A stretch of DNA of 64,000 bases from Plantago major. Its lineage: Eukaryota; Streptophyta; Magnoliopsida; Lamiales; Plantaginaceae. The DNA is taken from the NCBI GenBank assembly GCA_026545765.1, contig CM048842.1:19680667-19744666 (forward strand). The letters are read 5' to 3'. Positions within the stretch are counted from its first letter, which is position 1; every line of letters starts with the position of its first letter. Both the position numbers and the translations under genes were made by a program. The notes below the pieces were generated by a model that was given only the letters and a program-made list of their open reading frames with translations, was not told where the DNA came from and did not search any database. Shown piece after piece: positions 33,790-44,508 of the stretch.

Positions 33790-35004
33790 TGATGAATCGA
33801 TATTTTAACGACTCATTTAGTCTTTTTTACCGTATTTAGTTATGTCCTTTGGCCCTTTATATAGTATTTTAGTGCATTTTCACGTTTGGGTATTTTGTGT
33901 GTTTTTGTACTTTTTAGGTGTTTTATTGTAAAAGGCAAGGAATTGGAGGAGTGTATGCCAATTGAAGCTCATTCGAAGCTTCTAGAAGCACACTAAGGCT
34001 AGTAGTGGGCCACTACTCCAAGGAGGTGACAAGGAGGTTGAGAAAAGGGAGTAAAAATAGGAAGAAGTGGGAAAATGGGTGTTTTTTCGGAAGGGAAGCT
34101 CACCGCGGTGAGCTCCAGCAACACGGAGGCTCACCGCGGTCCAAATGGGCAGAACGTTGAGGAATTGTTAAGACCGCGGTGAGATACAGGCCAACCAGAG
34201 GCTCACTGTGGCGAGCACTGGCAAGACCAATTCAAGACCACGTTTTCTAGCAGTTTTTCCCATGATTTTGAATTTCTACTTCCTTAGTTCTAAAAATAGC
34301 TCCTTTGTATTCAGTCTTTAACATATCTTCAGACCTTCCTAGTCTTTAATCTCTTACATTCAAGCATTGTAAACACTTTTAGAGATTCAATCTCTCTTTC
34401 AATTGAAGTATTATTCCTTTCAAACGATCCCTTGTCATTGACGTATCCAGGTATCAATCATACAATTACTACTTTGTACGTGACAGGTTGTTACCTCTGA
34501 TTACAGAATCTTGATGTATCGGTTGTGATTTACGACTTATCTACCATTAACTAGATAGTATATGTATAATTGCATGTTTGTTTTTGAGCTGTGTATAGTG
34601 CATCCTTAATTGGTTCGTATCGCATAAGCAAACTAGTGTAGATTATCCGTACTTATTGTCATTATTTGGTTATTCTCGTAATAGCAAGAGCGATGAGCTG
34701 CGTATAGTGCATCCTTTACTGGTTCTTATCATATAAGCATGCTTTTGAAAGGATTAATCAGCTTATTTGTTTTTAGAATTACATGACCTAGGGTTTACTT
34801 GTCTTGTGCATGTTAGAATTATCCTAGGAATGAAATATCACTATCCACACACATACACTGTTAACAACCAACACAAGCGAGTCTATTCTCTAGAACTAGC
34901 TTAATGAATTCCTAGAGAGAACGACCTTGTGGTTAAAAACCTTGTCTGTCTATAACAATCGCTTTTTCTACTTGTGTTAATATAAGTATTAATTTCTGAA
35001 CCCA
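33790..35004 (+). repeat. 3' LTR of the Athila-like element
   Basis: TGATGAATCGATATTTTAACG to ...aatttctgaaccca. It matches the 5' LTR over its whole length with scattered changes and has about 60 bp extra around 34325-34385, deleted from the 5' copy. It carries a better preserved four-site CCGCGG cluster (34096-34220). Confidence 0.82.
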
Positions 35005-35007
35005 TGA

Positions 35008-35861
35008 CTTCTCCTCCCCCAAACCTGTTAGTTTCACCGAGTTTACTTCATCCCAGAATTCCTCTTTAACTAAGCAGACTCACTTAGGCACGAAAGACTT
35101 CTAAAACAGTTTATATAAGTGAATCAAGAGATTAAAGAGAGTAAGGAAGTAAAAGTATTCTAAGATTGCCTCTTTATCTTTGTGTTGCATGACAAAAAAC
35201 TCATAAGTAGGTGCATGTAAAGTGTCTTGGTTCAAAATGTAAGATGAAGATCTCTTGCTGATGAGAACATAGTTTCCTCAACAATTGACGTAAGTAAATG
35301 AAAGTGCCTCAATCAAAACAATAAAAGACTTAAATATTAAATAAGCTTGAATAAACTTCGAGTCGCAGCTCGGCAAATAAATACGAGTCAAAACTCAGTA
35401 TATAAATAACGAGTCAAAGCTCGATAATTATCCAAAATAGGAAAGAAATAAAATTGCGACAACCAGAAAGTAAGTGCATAAAATAACAAAAAATAAGGCC
35501 CTAAAAATTTTGAATTTCGAGTTACCATTACCCTCCCCCAAACCTATGCTTGTGCTAGTCCCATAGCACAAAATAGTAAAAAAGAAAGTAAAAAAGAAAG
35601 TAATGGAAACGAGAAAACTCACCTGTCAGTTTTTTTTTTTTTTTTTTTTTTACTACTCCCCTGTCAGGTATGGTGGCCGCTTCTTGGTAGATCACTCCGA
35701 CTCTTCACAATCCGAGTCGTAAGGGTGGTACCTAGGTGTATAGCATTTCCTAGCTTCCTCCGGGTCTTCCTCCTCATAAACAAAACCATTTATGTTAATG
35801 ACCTTGCCCTTTAACTTTTCTTGCCTCTCTTGCTCCCTCGGTTCTTGCTGCTCAAGGTCCT
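35008..35861 (-). other. 3' non-coding region of the minus gypsy element, continued
   Basis: Resumes the element interrupted at 25836. It includes a T run of about 23 (35629-35650) and two purine tracts on the minus strand (tttgggggag near 35015-35024 and 35525-35535). No coding frame is supported. Confidence 0.5.
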
Positions 35862-36529
35862 CTATTGTTTCTTCAAAGTCATTCCAGTTAACGCAGGGTT
35901 TTTTTTGTTTTTGTGAGTAGGGTCAGGTTCTCCATCAGTGAGATCAATGAAGTTGGCTTGCGCTCCCATCGAGTTGAACTTTTCTTCAATGATTTGCTTT
36001 TTCTTCACTGCAAGCACATGACTTAGCCTAGACCCTACAGTAGTCTTTCTTGCATTACACCTCACCCTTGAACGGAATGATGGTTCTCCTTCATATGTGT
36101 TGAAGTCACCTTTTCTTTGCCTACCAAACTCTTCTTTATAGAAGAGATTACGAGGTCTCCTCAATTCTTCCTCCATCTCCTTCCTAGCTCTTGCGAGTGA
36201 TTCATCTCTTTCTTTTCTAATTTTGACTCTTGTTTGCAAGAACTCTTCTTCGAACATGACTAGTTTCTCCTCATGCTCATCTTGCAACCTTTTCTTCTCC
36301 CAATGGTACCAACCTTCATGATCCATTGTCAAAGTTTCATAGTAGGTATGTGGGTACTTCTCCTTGTTCTTTTTTCTCCATGGTCGATTCTTGTCAAAGG
36401 AGTCTCATATTCATGAGATAAGGATCGATGATGATCCTCTAGCTTGTGTGTCTCCTCTAACTCATGTGATGATTCTTCTTCCCTAGCCTTGCAACTTTCA
36501 CCACGTTCCAATCTTTTCAAAGTTTCCAA
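35862..36529 (-). pseudogene. Extra coiled-coil ORF downstream of gypsy pol
   Basis: Two minus frames overlap by 4 bp (36529-36329 and 36332-35862). They are rich in Glu/Lys/Arg heptads (KKRLQDEHEEKLVMFEEEFL, KIRKERDESLARARKEMEEEL), which predicts a coiled coil. No membrane segment or enzyme motif is present. In the element's own orientation it lies about 0.9 kb after integrase and before the 3' LTR, the place where Tat/Athila elements may carry an additional ORF. The overlap with frame change suggests decay of a single ORF. Function unknown. Confidence 0.55.
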
Positions 36530-37399
36530 ACACTTGCCTCTTCCAACTCCACCTTGAATGAATTTCTTCGTCGTTCCTAAGAATGGTGATGAAAACTTTT
36601 TAAATTAGTTCACATCTCCCCCAAACCTAATCGATGCAAAGTAGGTGGAAATAGCATGTTTGAGATCCTCCAAAATTCATATAATCGCAGAAAATTTAAT
36701 CATGCATACTAACGGATGAGAATGATAGATTTGACATAGCATAGTTGATCACTAGAACATGCATATTAGCATTAATGCGAACTTCTGAGCGTATGTATCA
36801 ACACATGCATTACGTATATATAATCATAAATCATGCGAGTAGAAGTAATGAGAAGTGTAGAGTTGAAGAATCGTACCTTGAATTGCCAAAGAACTTGAAT
36901 TCTTGAGAGAAAAACTAAATATAATGCTTATTCTAGAGTTCAATGCTTTTGTGCTTGTGAATTTGTGAGTTTAGAGAAGGTAGTGATGCATATAAATAGG
37001 TTTAGAGTGCTGACAATTGAAGGAAATTCGTGCAAAAGCATTCCAAAAACAAGAAACAAGTGAAAGGAAATTTCCAGAAACCGAAAAAGGCAAGAAAATC
37101 TCACAGAATTAGGACTCTGCGTCCGCCAGGCAACCGCAGAAGCCTGACTGCGGTCCCCAGGTGGTCGCAGTCATAGTTCTATTTTTTCACTTTTGCGCGT
37201 TCGAAATTTTTTGTCGTTTTCTTGTTTTCCTTGGTTTTTCATTTTTATTTTGTTAATTTGAAAAAGGAACATTCTAAGTAAAAGATAACTAATGCAAAAG
37301 ACCTACTTGTGCGAAAATTTTTGAAAAACGTGAAGTGTATGCAAACTACGTGAAATGCAAAAACGTAAATACTTACAAACCGTTGGGTTGCCTCCCAAC
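36530..37399 (-). other. Non-coding stretch between pol and the extra ORF, with a GC hairpin pair
   Basis: AT-rich sequence with no supported frame. It holds a polypurine-like tttgggggag motif near 36612-36622 (minus strand) and a double GC hairpin at 37113-37171 matching those in the LTRs of this family. Confidence 0.55.
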
Positions 37400-38590
37400 A
37401 AGCGCTCGTTTATAGTCGTTAGCCTGACTATTCATCGATCTTTGGCAAGTCCAACCTGTATGTCTCCGTCTAGTTGGCATGTTGTTGATCTCCCGAGATG
37501 TAGGGTTTAACTCTGTGCCCGTTCACCTTGAAAATTCCCCTGGACTTGTAGTCTAACAACTAGATCGTTCCATACGGATATACCTTGAGGACTTTGTACG
37601 GCCCTTTCCATTTGCTCCTCAATTTGCCCGGGATCCATTCCAGACGAGAGTCGTAAAGCAACACTTCCTGCCCTTCTTCGATTTGCTTTTGCTTGATGTT
37701 CTTATAATGATAAGCCTTTGTATTTTCCTTATATATTTTCGAGTTGGCGTAGGCCTGATTTCGGATTTCAGTCAGCTCGTTGAGATCAAGCAATCTCTTC
37801 TTCCCGCTTGCATCCAGATCGCAGTTTAGAGTCTTGATGGCCCACCACGCCATGTGCTCTACTTCAAAAGATAGATGTCATGTCTTCCCGTATTCAATCC
37901 TACATGAACTTGCTCCCAACACCGTTTTATATGCTGTTCTGTATGCCCACAGAGCGTTCGGCAGGGCATGTGACCAATCCTTCCTGCTTAGCGTAACCAC
38001 TCTCTCCAATATTACCTTAATCTGTCTATTGCTCACCTCCATTTGCCCATATGCTTGCGGATGATATGGTGTAGCTATTCTATGTCTGATGTGAAACTTG
38101 GACATACAATCCACGAACAGCTTGTTGCAGAAGTGCGTACCTCCATCGTTGATGATTGTCTTCGGTGTTCTATATCTGGCGAATATGTTCTCCTTGAGAA
38201 ATTTCAGCACCACCAGCGCGTCGTTTGTTCTTGTGGCTGTTGCCTCCACCCACTTCGAGACGTAATAGACTGCAACCAGCATGTACTCTTTCCCATCTGA
38301 CTTTGAAAAGGTCCCATGAAGTCTATACCCCAGACGTCGAAGATTTCTGCCACCAGGTTAGTAGTCATAAGCATCTCGTCCCTTTTGGTTATGTTCCCTG
38401 TTCTCTGGCACCTGTCAAAATTCTTGCAGAAGGTTATTGTGTCCTTGTATATTGACTCCCAGTAGAATCCTGATTGAAGGACTTTGTCGGCGGTTTTCCT
38501 CGGTCCATAATGCCCTCCACACTCGAATACGTGACAGTATCTTAGTATGTTCTCCAGCTTATGCTCCGGGATGCATCTTCTATACACCAT
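37400..38590 (-). pseudogene. Gypsy (Athila/Tat-like) integrase end of pol, truncated and broken
   Basis: Integrase joins element DNA to the chromosome. From 38590 down the minus strand shows the zinc-binding module (GGHYGPRKTA ... CKNFDRCQRTG), the core start (WGIDFMGPF), a frame change near 38270, then [15 protein letters not shown] with the second acidic residue, [10 protein letters not shown], and [11 protein letters not shown] where the third acidic residue belongs. After another break near 37870 come MAWWAIKTLN, and EEGQEVLLYDSRL with KWKGPYKVL of the C-terminal domain. GIFKVNGHRVKPY follows near 37530-37490. RT and RNase H are absent because the gene is cut at 38590 by the LTR that starts at 38593. 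Confidence 0.87.
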
Positions 38591-39890
38591 ATTGAAGGTA
38601 TATATGTCCTAGAGACAATCATATTGGGGACAAATATACTTATTCACATTCAGTATTTGCATATAATTGTTATATGTAATTATAATGTATATATGGACAT
38701 ATACATATATTGGCATTACAATGTTTAAATGTTTATTGTCTGTTTGTCTGCATTCATTTATACACGTATTCCCATGAGTTTAATGTTTTTACTAAGAATT
38801 TGAGATCTTGAGTGATATAGCATAAGCTCTTAAATCGCCCTAATCAATGGTCGTCGAGAATGGGATATCGATGATGTATAATATCCTTGGGATATTGAAG
38901 ATTGGCATGTGGTCTGCATCATATCCTTAGATGGATGTATTGGATCTCACAACTACGAATAACTCAGTTATTCATGATGGACACATGGACACTTTAGAGA
39001 GTGTTGGTATACCTACCGATAAACCATTTGATGTATTCTATTTATGTGTCTATGGAAGTATCGGCATGTAGGGTGATGCAATAGTCCTTCGACTTGAGGT
39101 CAATACAAGTTCATGTGTGAAGTGATGTACTTTGGTCACGACCAACGCTTGCACTACTGAGGGGGTAGATACGGCGTGCGCTAGGTACATCATGGAGAAT
39201 ATGGAAGTCGTAGTTGAGCAAAAATAGAATTCATTCCTCGTAATAGAATTTGAAAGAACACTCTACTTCTCATATTTAGTTGATCGTTAGTCATTGGCCA
39301 ATGCATTAGATATGTATTCGAAATGGTGTTCTAATATATTAAGGATCAACTAATACAATTGAGAGATAATGATTAAGTTATTGGAACAGACACAATATCA
39401 AACTCTAGACTTAATCGAGTATTCGTGAATGAAGGGACCGTATCATCATTAGCTCTACATTTCAGGGAGTTTGTATAAGTCCTCACAAACGTCCTTATGT
39501 ATCAAGAATGTCCAGTGAATCGTCTAGGAGTTCGTCCAGACCTTAATATGATTAGTGCTTGCTATACAAAGGCCCTAAGGGTCACACAATATAGTAATTG
39601 TTGCGTCAATCGTATGTTGGAATTAATTAAATGTTAATTGGATTGAACATCTAATTGGATTATGGATATTTAATTTACATTATAAAGGGTTTTCTATTTG
39701 ATAGAAAGTAATTAAATGTTAATTGGATTAAACATTTAATTTAATTAAATATAATATTGGATTAAATATATTTAATTGAGTAAAATTGGATTTATTTGGA
39801 CTCAATTAGTTATTTATAAGGATGTGCACTTGGACGGATTTGAAATTAAGTCCAAAGGCCCAAAATATAAAGAAGAGGGGAAAGGACAGA

Positions 39891-39985
39891 CTGTTGGGCC
39901 ATGCGGCCCAACAGCCTGTGGGTTGGCGCGTGCACAGCACGCGCCAAACTGAATAATAACGGGGCACGTGTTGGACACGCGCCCC
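39891..39985 (+). repeat. Three consecutive strong hairpins in the LTR
   Basis: Hairpin 1: CTGTTGGGCC-atgc-GGCCCAACAG (perfect 10-bp stem, 39891-39914). Hairpin 2: TTGGCGCGTGC-aca-GCACGCGCCAA (perfect 11-bp stem, 39923-39947). Hairpin 3: GGGGCaCGTGT-tgg-ACACGcGCCCC (one mismatch, 39961-39985). The block is strongly GC-rich in an AT-rich LTR and lies about 110 bp upstream of the TATA-like sequence. Confidence 0.9.
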
Positions 39986-40711
39986 GGCTCCTGGATGGTT
40001 CTTAGAGCTTTTGTTGCTCACTAATTCTTTCCTTTCTCCATTGCTTATTATCTTTTGGTATTTTTCCTTTTGAAGGTCCATTGACATCTTATAAATAGAT
40101 CCACCTCCTTCATAATTTACTACACAAGAATTCATCAGATGAATTCACAGTAGAGAATTCATTTAATGAAGTCTCTCAAGAATTCCAATAATTCTTATAA
40201 ATAGTTTATATAGAATTTTCTCTTAAAAGAATATCCTAGCAATTCTTCAAAGGAGAATCCAACAATACGTGAGATTGTGCTCAAGTGCTTTTGGTGCTCA
40301 ATTGTTGTGGGTCAACTAAGGTCGACCGCTTATACAAACAACCGGAGCTAGGTTTCGTTGTTCAATGCATCAGGATCCAGGAAGCTTAATCTGCCGCCAT
40401 AGCAAGTAAGCTTTCGATTTATATGTTATCGCAATTATAAGTATCTGTATAGTTCATCAGTTATACAAAGTCTTATAAAAGTCCTACTAATTTGTGAGAG
40501 TCCAAAAAGTCCATCTAGTTTCACATAAAAATTGACTATGTTTTACATTTGTCCATTTTTAATATTTTTTGCGGATCTAGATTGAGGGTGGATTTTTAAG
40601 AATTGGATCTGAATCCGGATATGAAAACGGTTTTAGTATAAGAGTTCAATTTTTTAGGCTTTTATTTCACTTTCTTCATTTCCTTCTTCATGTTTCTCTA
40701 TCTATCTTCCA

Positions 40712-40712
40712 A

Positions 40713-40751
<39 letters not shown>
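40712..40751. repeat. (TC)n microsatellite
   Basis: About 20 TC units with one tt interruption. Confidence 0.93.
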
Positions 40752-41279
40752 AAAACCACCACCCAACCATCACTAAATCCGCCCTAACTCCGTCGTCCAA
40801 CCACCAATACTAAATCTCTTTTGATTGAGTTCCTTCTTCCTCCTTTTCTAAATATGAGATCTTCGGGCAAGAATGTACAGTATTTAGTTCACAACAACTT
40901 CTAACGTGCCTATTATTTTAATAAAATAATTTTAATAATATACCTATCTTCATCGTTACCTTCACCCTTCTGAGCCGATCTACCTTTCTATCGGTTTCGT
41001 TTTTCCGTTTTGTCGACTTTTAAAATTGTTGACCGGACTTTGAAGCTTTCCGGTTGTCTTCTCCGGCGAATCTCCGACTACTCAACACACATAAGTCATT
41101 ACCTTGTCGTTTACTCGATTTTTAGGTCACTTTTGTTTTTTCCGATTTCGTTTAGTTTTTTGTATAAATGGTCTACATTTTAGTCAAAATTATCTAGTTT
41201 GTTCAGTGTTAGTTTGAATGTATATATGATGTTTCGAATGAGTATCCATGCGTTTTACATGCTTTAATTTAGTAATTTT

Positions 41280-42010
41280 CTATATTTTGGTAAAAATTGT
41301 CTAGTTTTTTTGTATAAATGTCCTATGTTTTAGTAGAAATTGTCTATGTTGTTCTTTGTTGTTGGTTTATTGTGAAAAGATAGATGTGTTGTATATTGTC
41401 TAGTTTTTTTTGTATAAATGGTCTTTGTTTTATTAGAAATTGTCTATGTTTTTCGTTGTTTCTGGTTTAGTTTTTTTGTACAAATTATCTATGTTTTAAT
41501 ATAAATTGTCTAGTTTTTTTGTATAAATGGTCTATGTTTTGGTAGAAATTGTCTATGTTGTTCGTTGTTGCTGGTTTAATTTTTTGTATAAATTGTATAA
41601 TTTTTAGTATAAATTGTCTAGTTTTTTGTATAAATGGTCTATATTTTAGTAGAAATTAATTTTGTATGTTTTAGAAGAAATTGTCTATGTTGTTCGTTGT
41701 TGCTGGTTTGGTTTTTTTGTATAAATTGTCTATGTTTTACTGTAAATTGTCTAGTTTTTTTGTAAAAATTGCTATGTTGTTTGTTGTTGTTGGTTTAATT
41801 TTTTGTATAAATTGTCTATGTTTTACTATAAATTGTTTAATTTTTTTCTATAAATGGTCTATGTGTAGTAGAAATTGTCTATGTTGTTCGTTGTTGCTGG
41901 TTTAGTTTTTTGTATAAATTGTCTATGTTTTACTATAGATTGTCTAGTTTTTTTGTTGTTGTATAAATGGTCTATGTTTATGTATAAATTGTACATGTTT
42001 TTTTGATTTT
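41280..42010. repeat. Minisatellite built on 'ttgtctatgttttag / tttttgtataaatggtc'
   Basis: The phrases ttgtctatgtt, gtctagttttttgtataaat(g/t)gtc, tagtagaaattgtc and gttcgttgttgctgg alternate more than ten times, forming higher-order units of roughly 110-130 bp. Isolated relatives (tagacaattt on the complementary side) continue to about 42300 and one is at 42418-42448. The plus frame at 41681-41905 is a by-product of the repeat. Confidence 0.8.
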
Positions 42011-42589
42011 TTTGTTGTATGCATTAGGTTTTCGTAAAAAGGGTGGTCGAACAAAGAAATTGATTGGTCACAAAAATTGAGAGGTTGTGGAAGAAGGGGT
42101 CGACGAACAAGTGAAGAGTGTGTAGAAAACTATTTTGTAGATGTATAAATGTTTTTGAAAAGACATGTATTTTTATAGGTTTTATTTTTCTAAATATTGT
42201 GTTTTGATTGGATAAATAGGTTGTTACTAACGTCTGCATGCTAAACATAGACAATTTCATGATCAAACATATACAATTTGATGATAAACCTAGACAATTT
42301 GATGTAAAAATCAACATATGTGGATTTGTATGAACATTGATGAGCTGAGTAAGTTTTTTTCAAAAAAATTTGCGGGTCGACCCGGTCGGGCAGGGTCAAT
42401 CCGTGAAAAAACAGATTGTCTAGTTTTTAGGGTAAATTGTCTATGTTTGTCTGTTATAGAGGACTTTCGGAACTCGCTAATATGTAGGGGTCTCTCGCAA
42501 GACGGACTCTATCAGTTATTCATTGTTGGTGAAAATTTTAACTTTCCGCTGCGTTACCTCAGAGGTTATTTTCCCGAAAAACCCAATAG

Positions 42590-42601
42590 TGGTATCAGAG
42601 C
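42590..42601 (+). other. Primer binding site (initiator Met-tRNA type)
   Basis: TGGTATCAGAGC lies just after the LTR end. This is the standard primer site of many plant retrotransposons and confirms plus orientation of the LTR at 38593-42585. Confidence 0.85.
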
Positions 42602-43391
42602 TCGGTTCTGATTAAGCTATACGGTCTTATTTTGCGTATTATTTTTGCGGGTTAATACATGATTTATTTATTCCAGAATATAATATTATATTGGATATAA
42701 TATTTATTAAAAAAATTAATTAAAAATGATGAACAGTAACCGAAGAACAACAAACGTAGAAAGGTGGCAGAAGCTTAAAATTTTATTGGACCGTCTATTT
42801 GATTTAATTTGGAGACGAGAAATTATATGAACTTGAGTGGATACATGAGATTTGATTAGCCACTATTTTATGGATCGATAATTTTAGACGAACTTTGATA
42901 ATTTGATTGGATTCGATTTGGACCAGATTAAAATTACAAAGTGTGTACTAAAAAGTCGTTGGACCACTAAATTAGTACGGGCTTGTTTAGTTTACTCAGT
43001 ATGGTTAGGTTAGAGGAATTATCATTCTTATCCCCATTTCCCGAGCCGTCGTTCTGGAGAAAAGTGAAGTTTGGTGGGGCTAACTGTTCCGTGGTAAGCC
43101 AGCATATGGATTGATACTTGAGGTACAAAGAAGTTATCTTTCGTTAATGATCCATTGCAGTCTATTCAAGTATCTGGAGTTGCTATTAAGGAGTTGAGGG
43201 ACTTGGTAATTAAGGTAATTAATGGGGTCTAATTGCATGTACTTGAGTGTTCTGTGTTGGACAGCACTTTATTGACCAAGTAGTTGTTTGGAAATGGATT
43301 GATGTTAAGAAGTTCCTATGCTCTATTCTGGACAGGTCGACTTCACACGTAAATGGATGATCGAGATATTGAAGATGAGTATAGTTGGACT
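42602..43391 (+). other. Leader / non-coding start of the retrotransposon
   Basis: Follows the primer site and should be the 5' untranslated region of the element. No gag frame is visible before the hAT element interrupts at 43392. Confidence 0.5.
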
Positions 43392-44508
43392 TAGGGGTGT
43401 AAATGAACAGAGCCGTTCGTGAACGTTCGCGAAAAAGCTCGAACGCTCGGTTCGTTATCGAGTTGACCAAACTCGAACGGTTCGCGAACATGTTTCGAGT
43501 AATTATCAAACGAGTTTCGAGCTTAATTGGTTATGGCTCGAGTGTTCGCGAACGGTTCGCGAACATAGGTATATATATATTTAATTATTATTTTTATAAT
43601 TATATTTATATAAAACAAAACAATTATACCTAAAACCTAATTTCAATTCCAGATCCAATTACAAACACTCCGCTCCACAGCCTCCACTGGACTTCTCCAT
43701 CGTCTCCTCCACTCTTCTCCGTCGTCTCCACTCTCCACCGCCGCACTCTCCACCGCCACTGCTCCAGTTCCAGTCGACTTCTTCCTTCGTCTTCTCTCCT
43801 TTTCTGCCTTCGTCTTCTCTTCTCTCTCACCCCTTTCTGTTCCTTCGTCTTCTCTTCTCTCCGCACTCTGTTCCACTGCACTGCTCCATTCCTTGCTCAG
43901 TTCCACTCCGCCGCATCTCCTCTTCCGATCTGCTGCTCTTCTCTGCAGGTTAGTACTTCCTTTCTCAGTTCTGTTTCTAATTTGAAGTTGAATTCAATGT
44001 GAAAAGGAGGCAATTTACAGTTACCTTATGAGTGTTCATAATCATATGTATGTTGGCATTAATGCTAGAAATGATTAAAGGTCGTAGCAAGATTTTGTAT
44101 TTGGAAGTTGGAACAAGAATAGTGGTGATTGTAGATCTTAGTGACTTGAATTGAATCCGGTTTCAGCTGCTCTTGTAGATAATTGATTGTTAGGGAAGTC
44201 TGGATGATCAGAAGAATTTGGTAGTTAAATGTGGCTATTCCTGTGATCATAAGTTGTAAAATATGTTGTATATTTTGCTTGGTATTAGCTAGCTTCTTTT
44301 ACGAGCGCAAACTATAATCTGCAAGCTCATGAACTGAATAAGAATAACCATTACTCTTACTTCAATGAAGTATCGTCGTCTGATGAAGAAATTGTATTTT
44401 CTCTGCATTTATATTCATTGCATTTTGTTATAGGATTAGAAATGTTGATTAGTTTGGTTGATTTCACAATCATAAATAACTGTGATATATTTGCTATAAG
44501 GTTTTGAA

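Larger units (their letters stand above)
25836..35007 (+). mobile_element. Athila/Tat-like gypsy element carrying gag but no pol, nested
   Basis: Two matching LTRs (25836-26983 and 33790-35004) in the same orientation, a primer site after the first, a polypurine tract (ttttggggagtg) before the second, and CTTCT directly left of the first LTR and again within 3 bp of the end of the second. This is a nearly complete element of about 9.2 kb. The interior has gag and long untranslated stretches, and I find no protease, RT, RNase H or integrase motif in any frame. It contains two later insertions, a solo LTR at 28074-29605 and a deleted gypsy element at 30960-32421. Without these its own length is about 6.2 kb, so pol was absent before nesting. 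It would depend on enzymes of a relative. Confidence 0.8.
40466..42452. mobile_element. Putative insertion with minisatellite core
   Basis: GTTATA occurs directly left (40460-40465) and right (42453-42458). LTR-like text before (agttcatca) and after (gaggactttcgg) seems to belong together. The inside has a (TC)n tract, an intergenic-like part and a long minisatellite. No transposase and no clear inverted ends, so the class is unknown. The 6-bp repeat could also be chance. Confidence 0.4.
38593..42585 (+). mobile_element. Long LTR of a retrotransposon, split by an insertion
   Basis: Starts TGAAGGTATATATGTCC inside the gypsy integrase and ends ...cgaaaaaccca, with a Met-tRNA-type primer site 4 bp later. 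Without the presumed 2-kb insertion at 40466-42452 its length is about 2.0 kb. It includes three strong hairpins (39891-39985), a TATA-like stretch (cttataaatagatcc near 40089) and a plausible transcribed leader. No second copy lies in the window, so the left end rests on the abrupt end of the integrase homology and on the TG start. Confidence 0.6.

Noticed and set aside
41681..41905. Cys/Phe-rich repetitive frame as a small secreted protein
   Set aside because: It is a translation of the minisatellite unit.
43630..43906. Arg/Glu-rich minus-strand frames
   Set aside because: Complement of a pyrimidine-rich 5' UTR-like exon of the hAT element.
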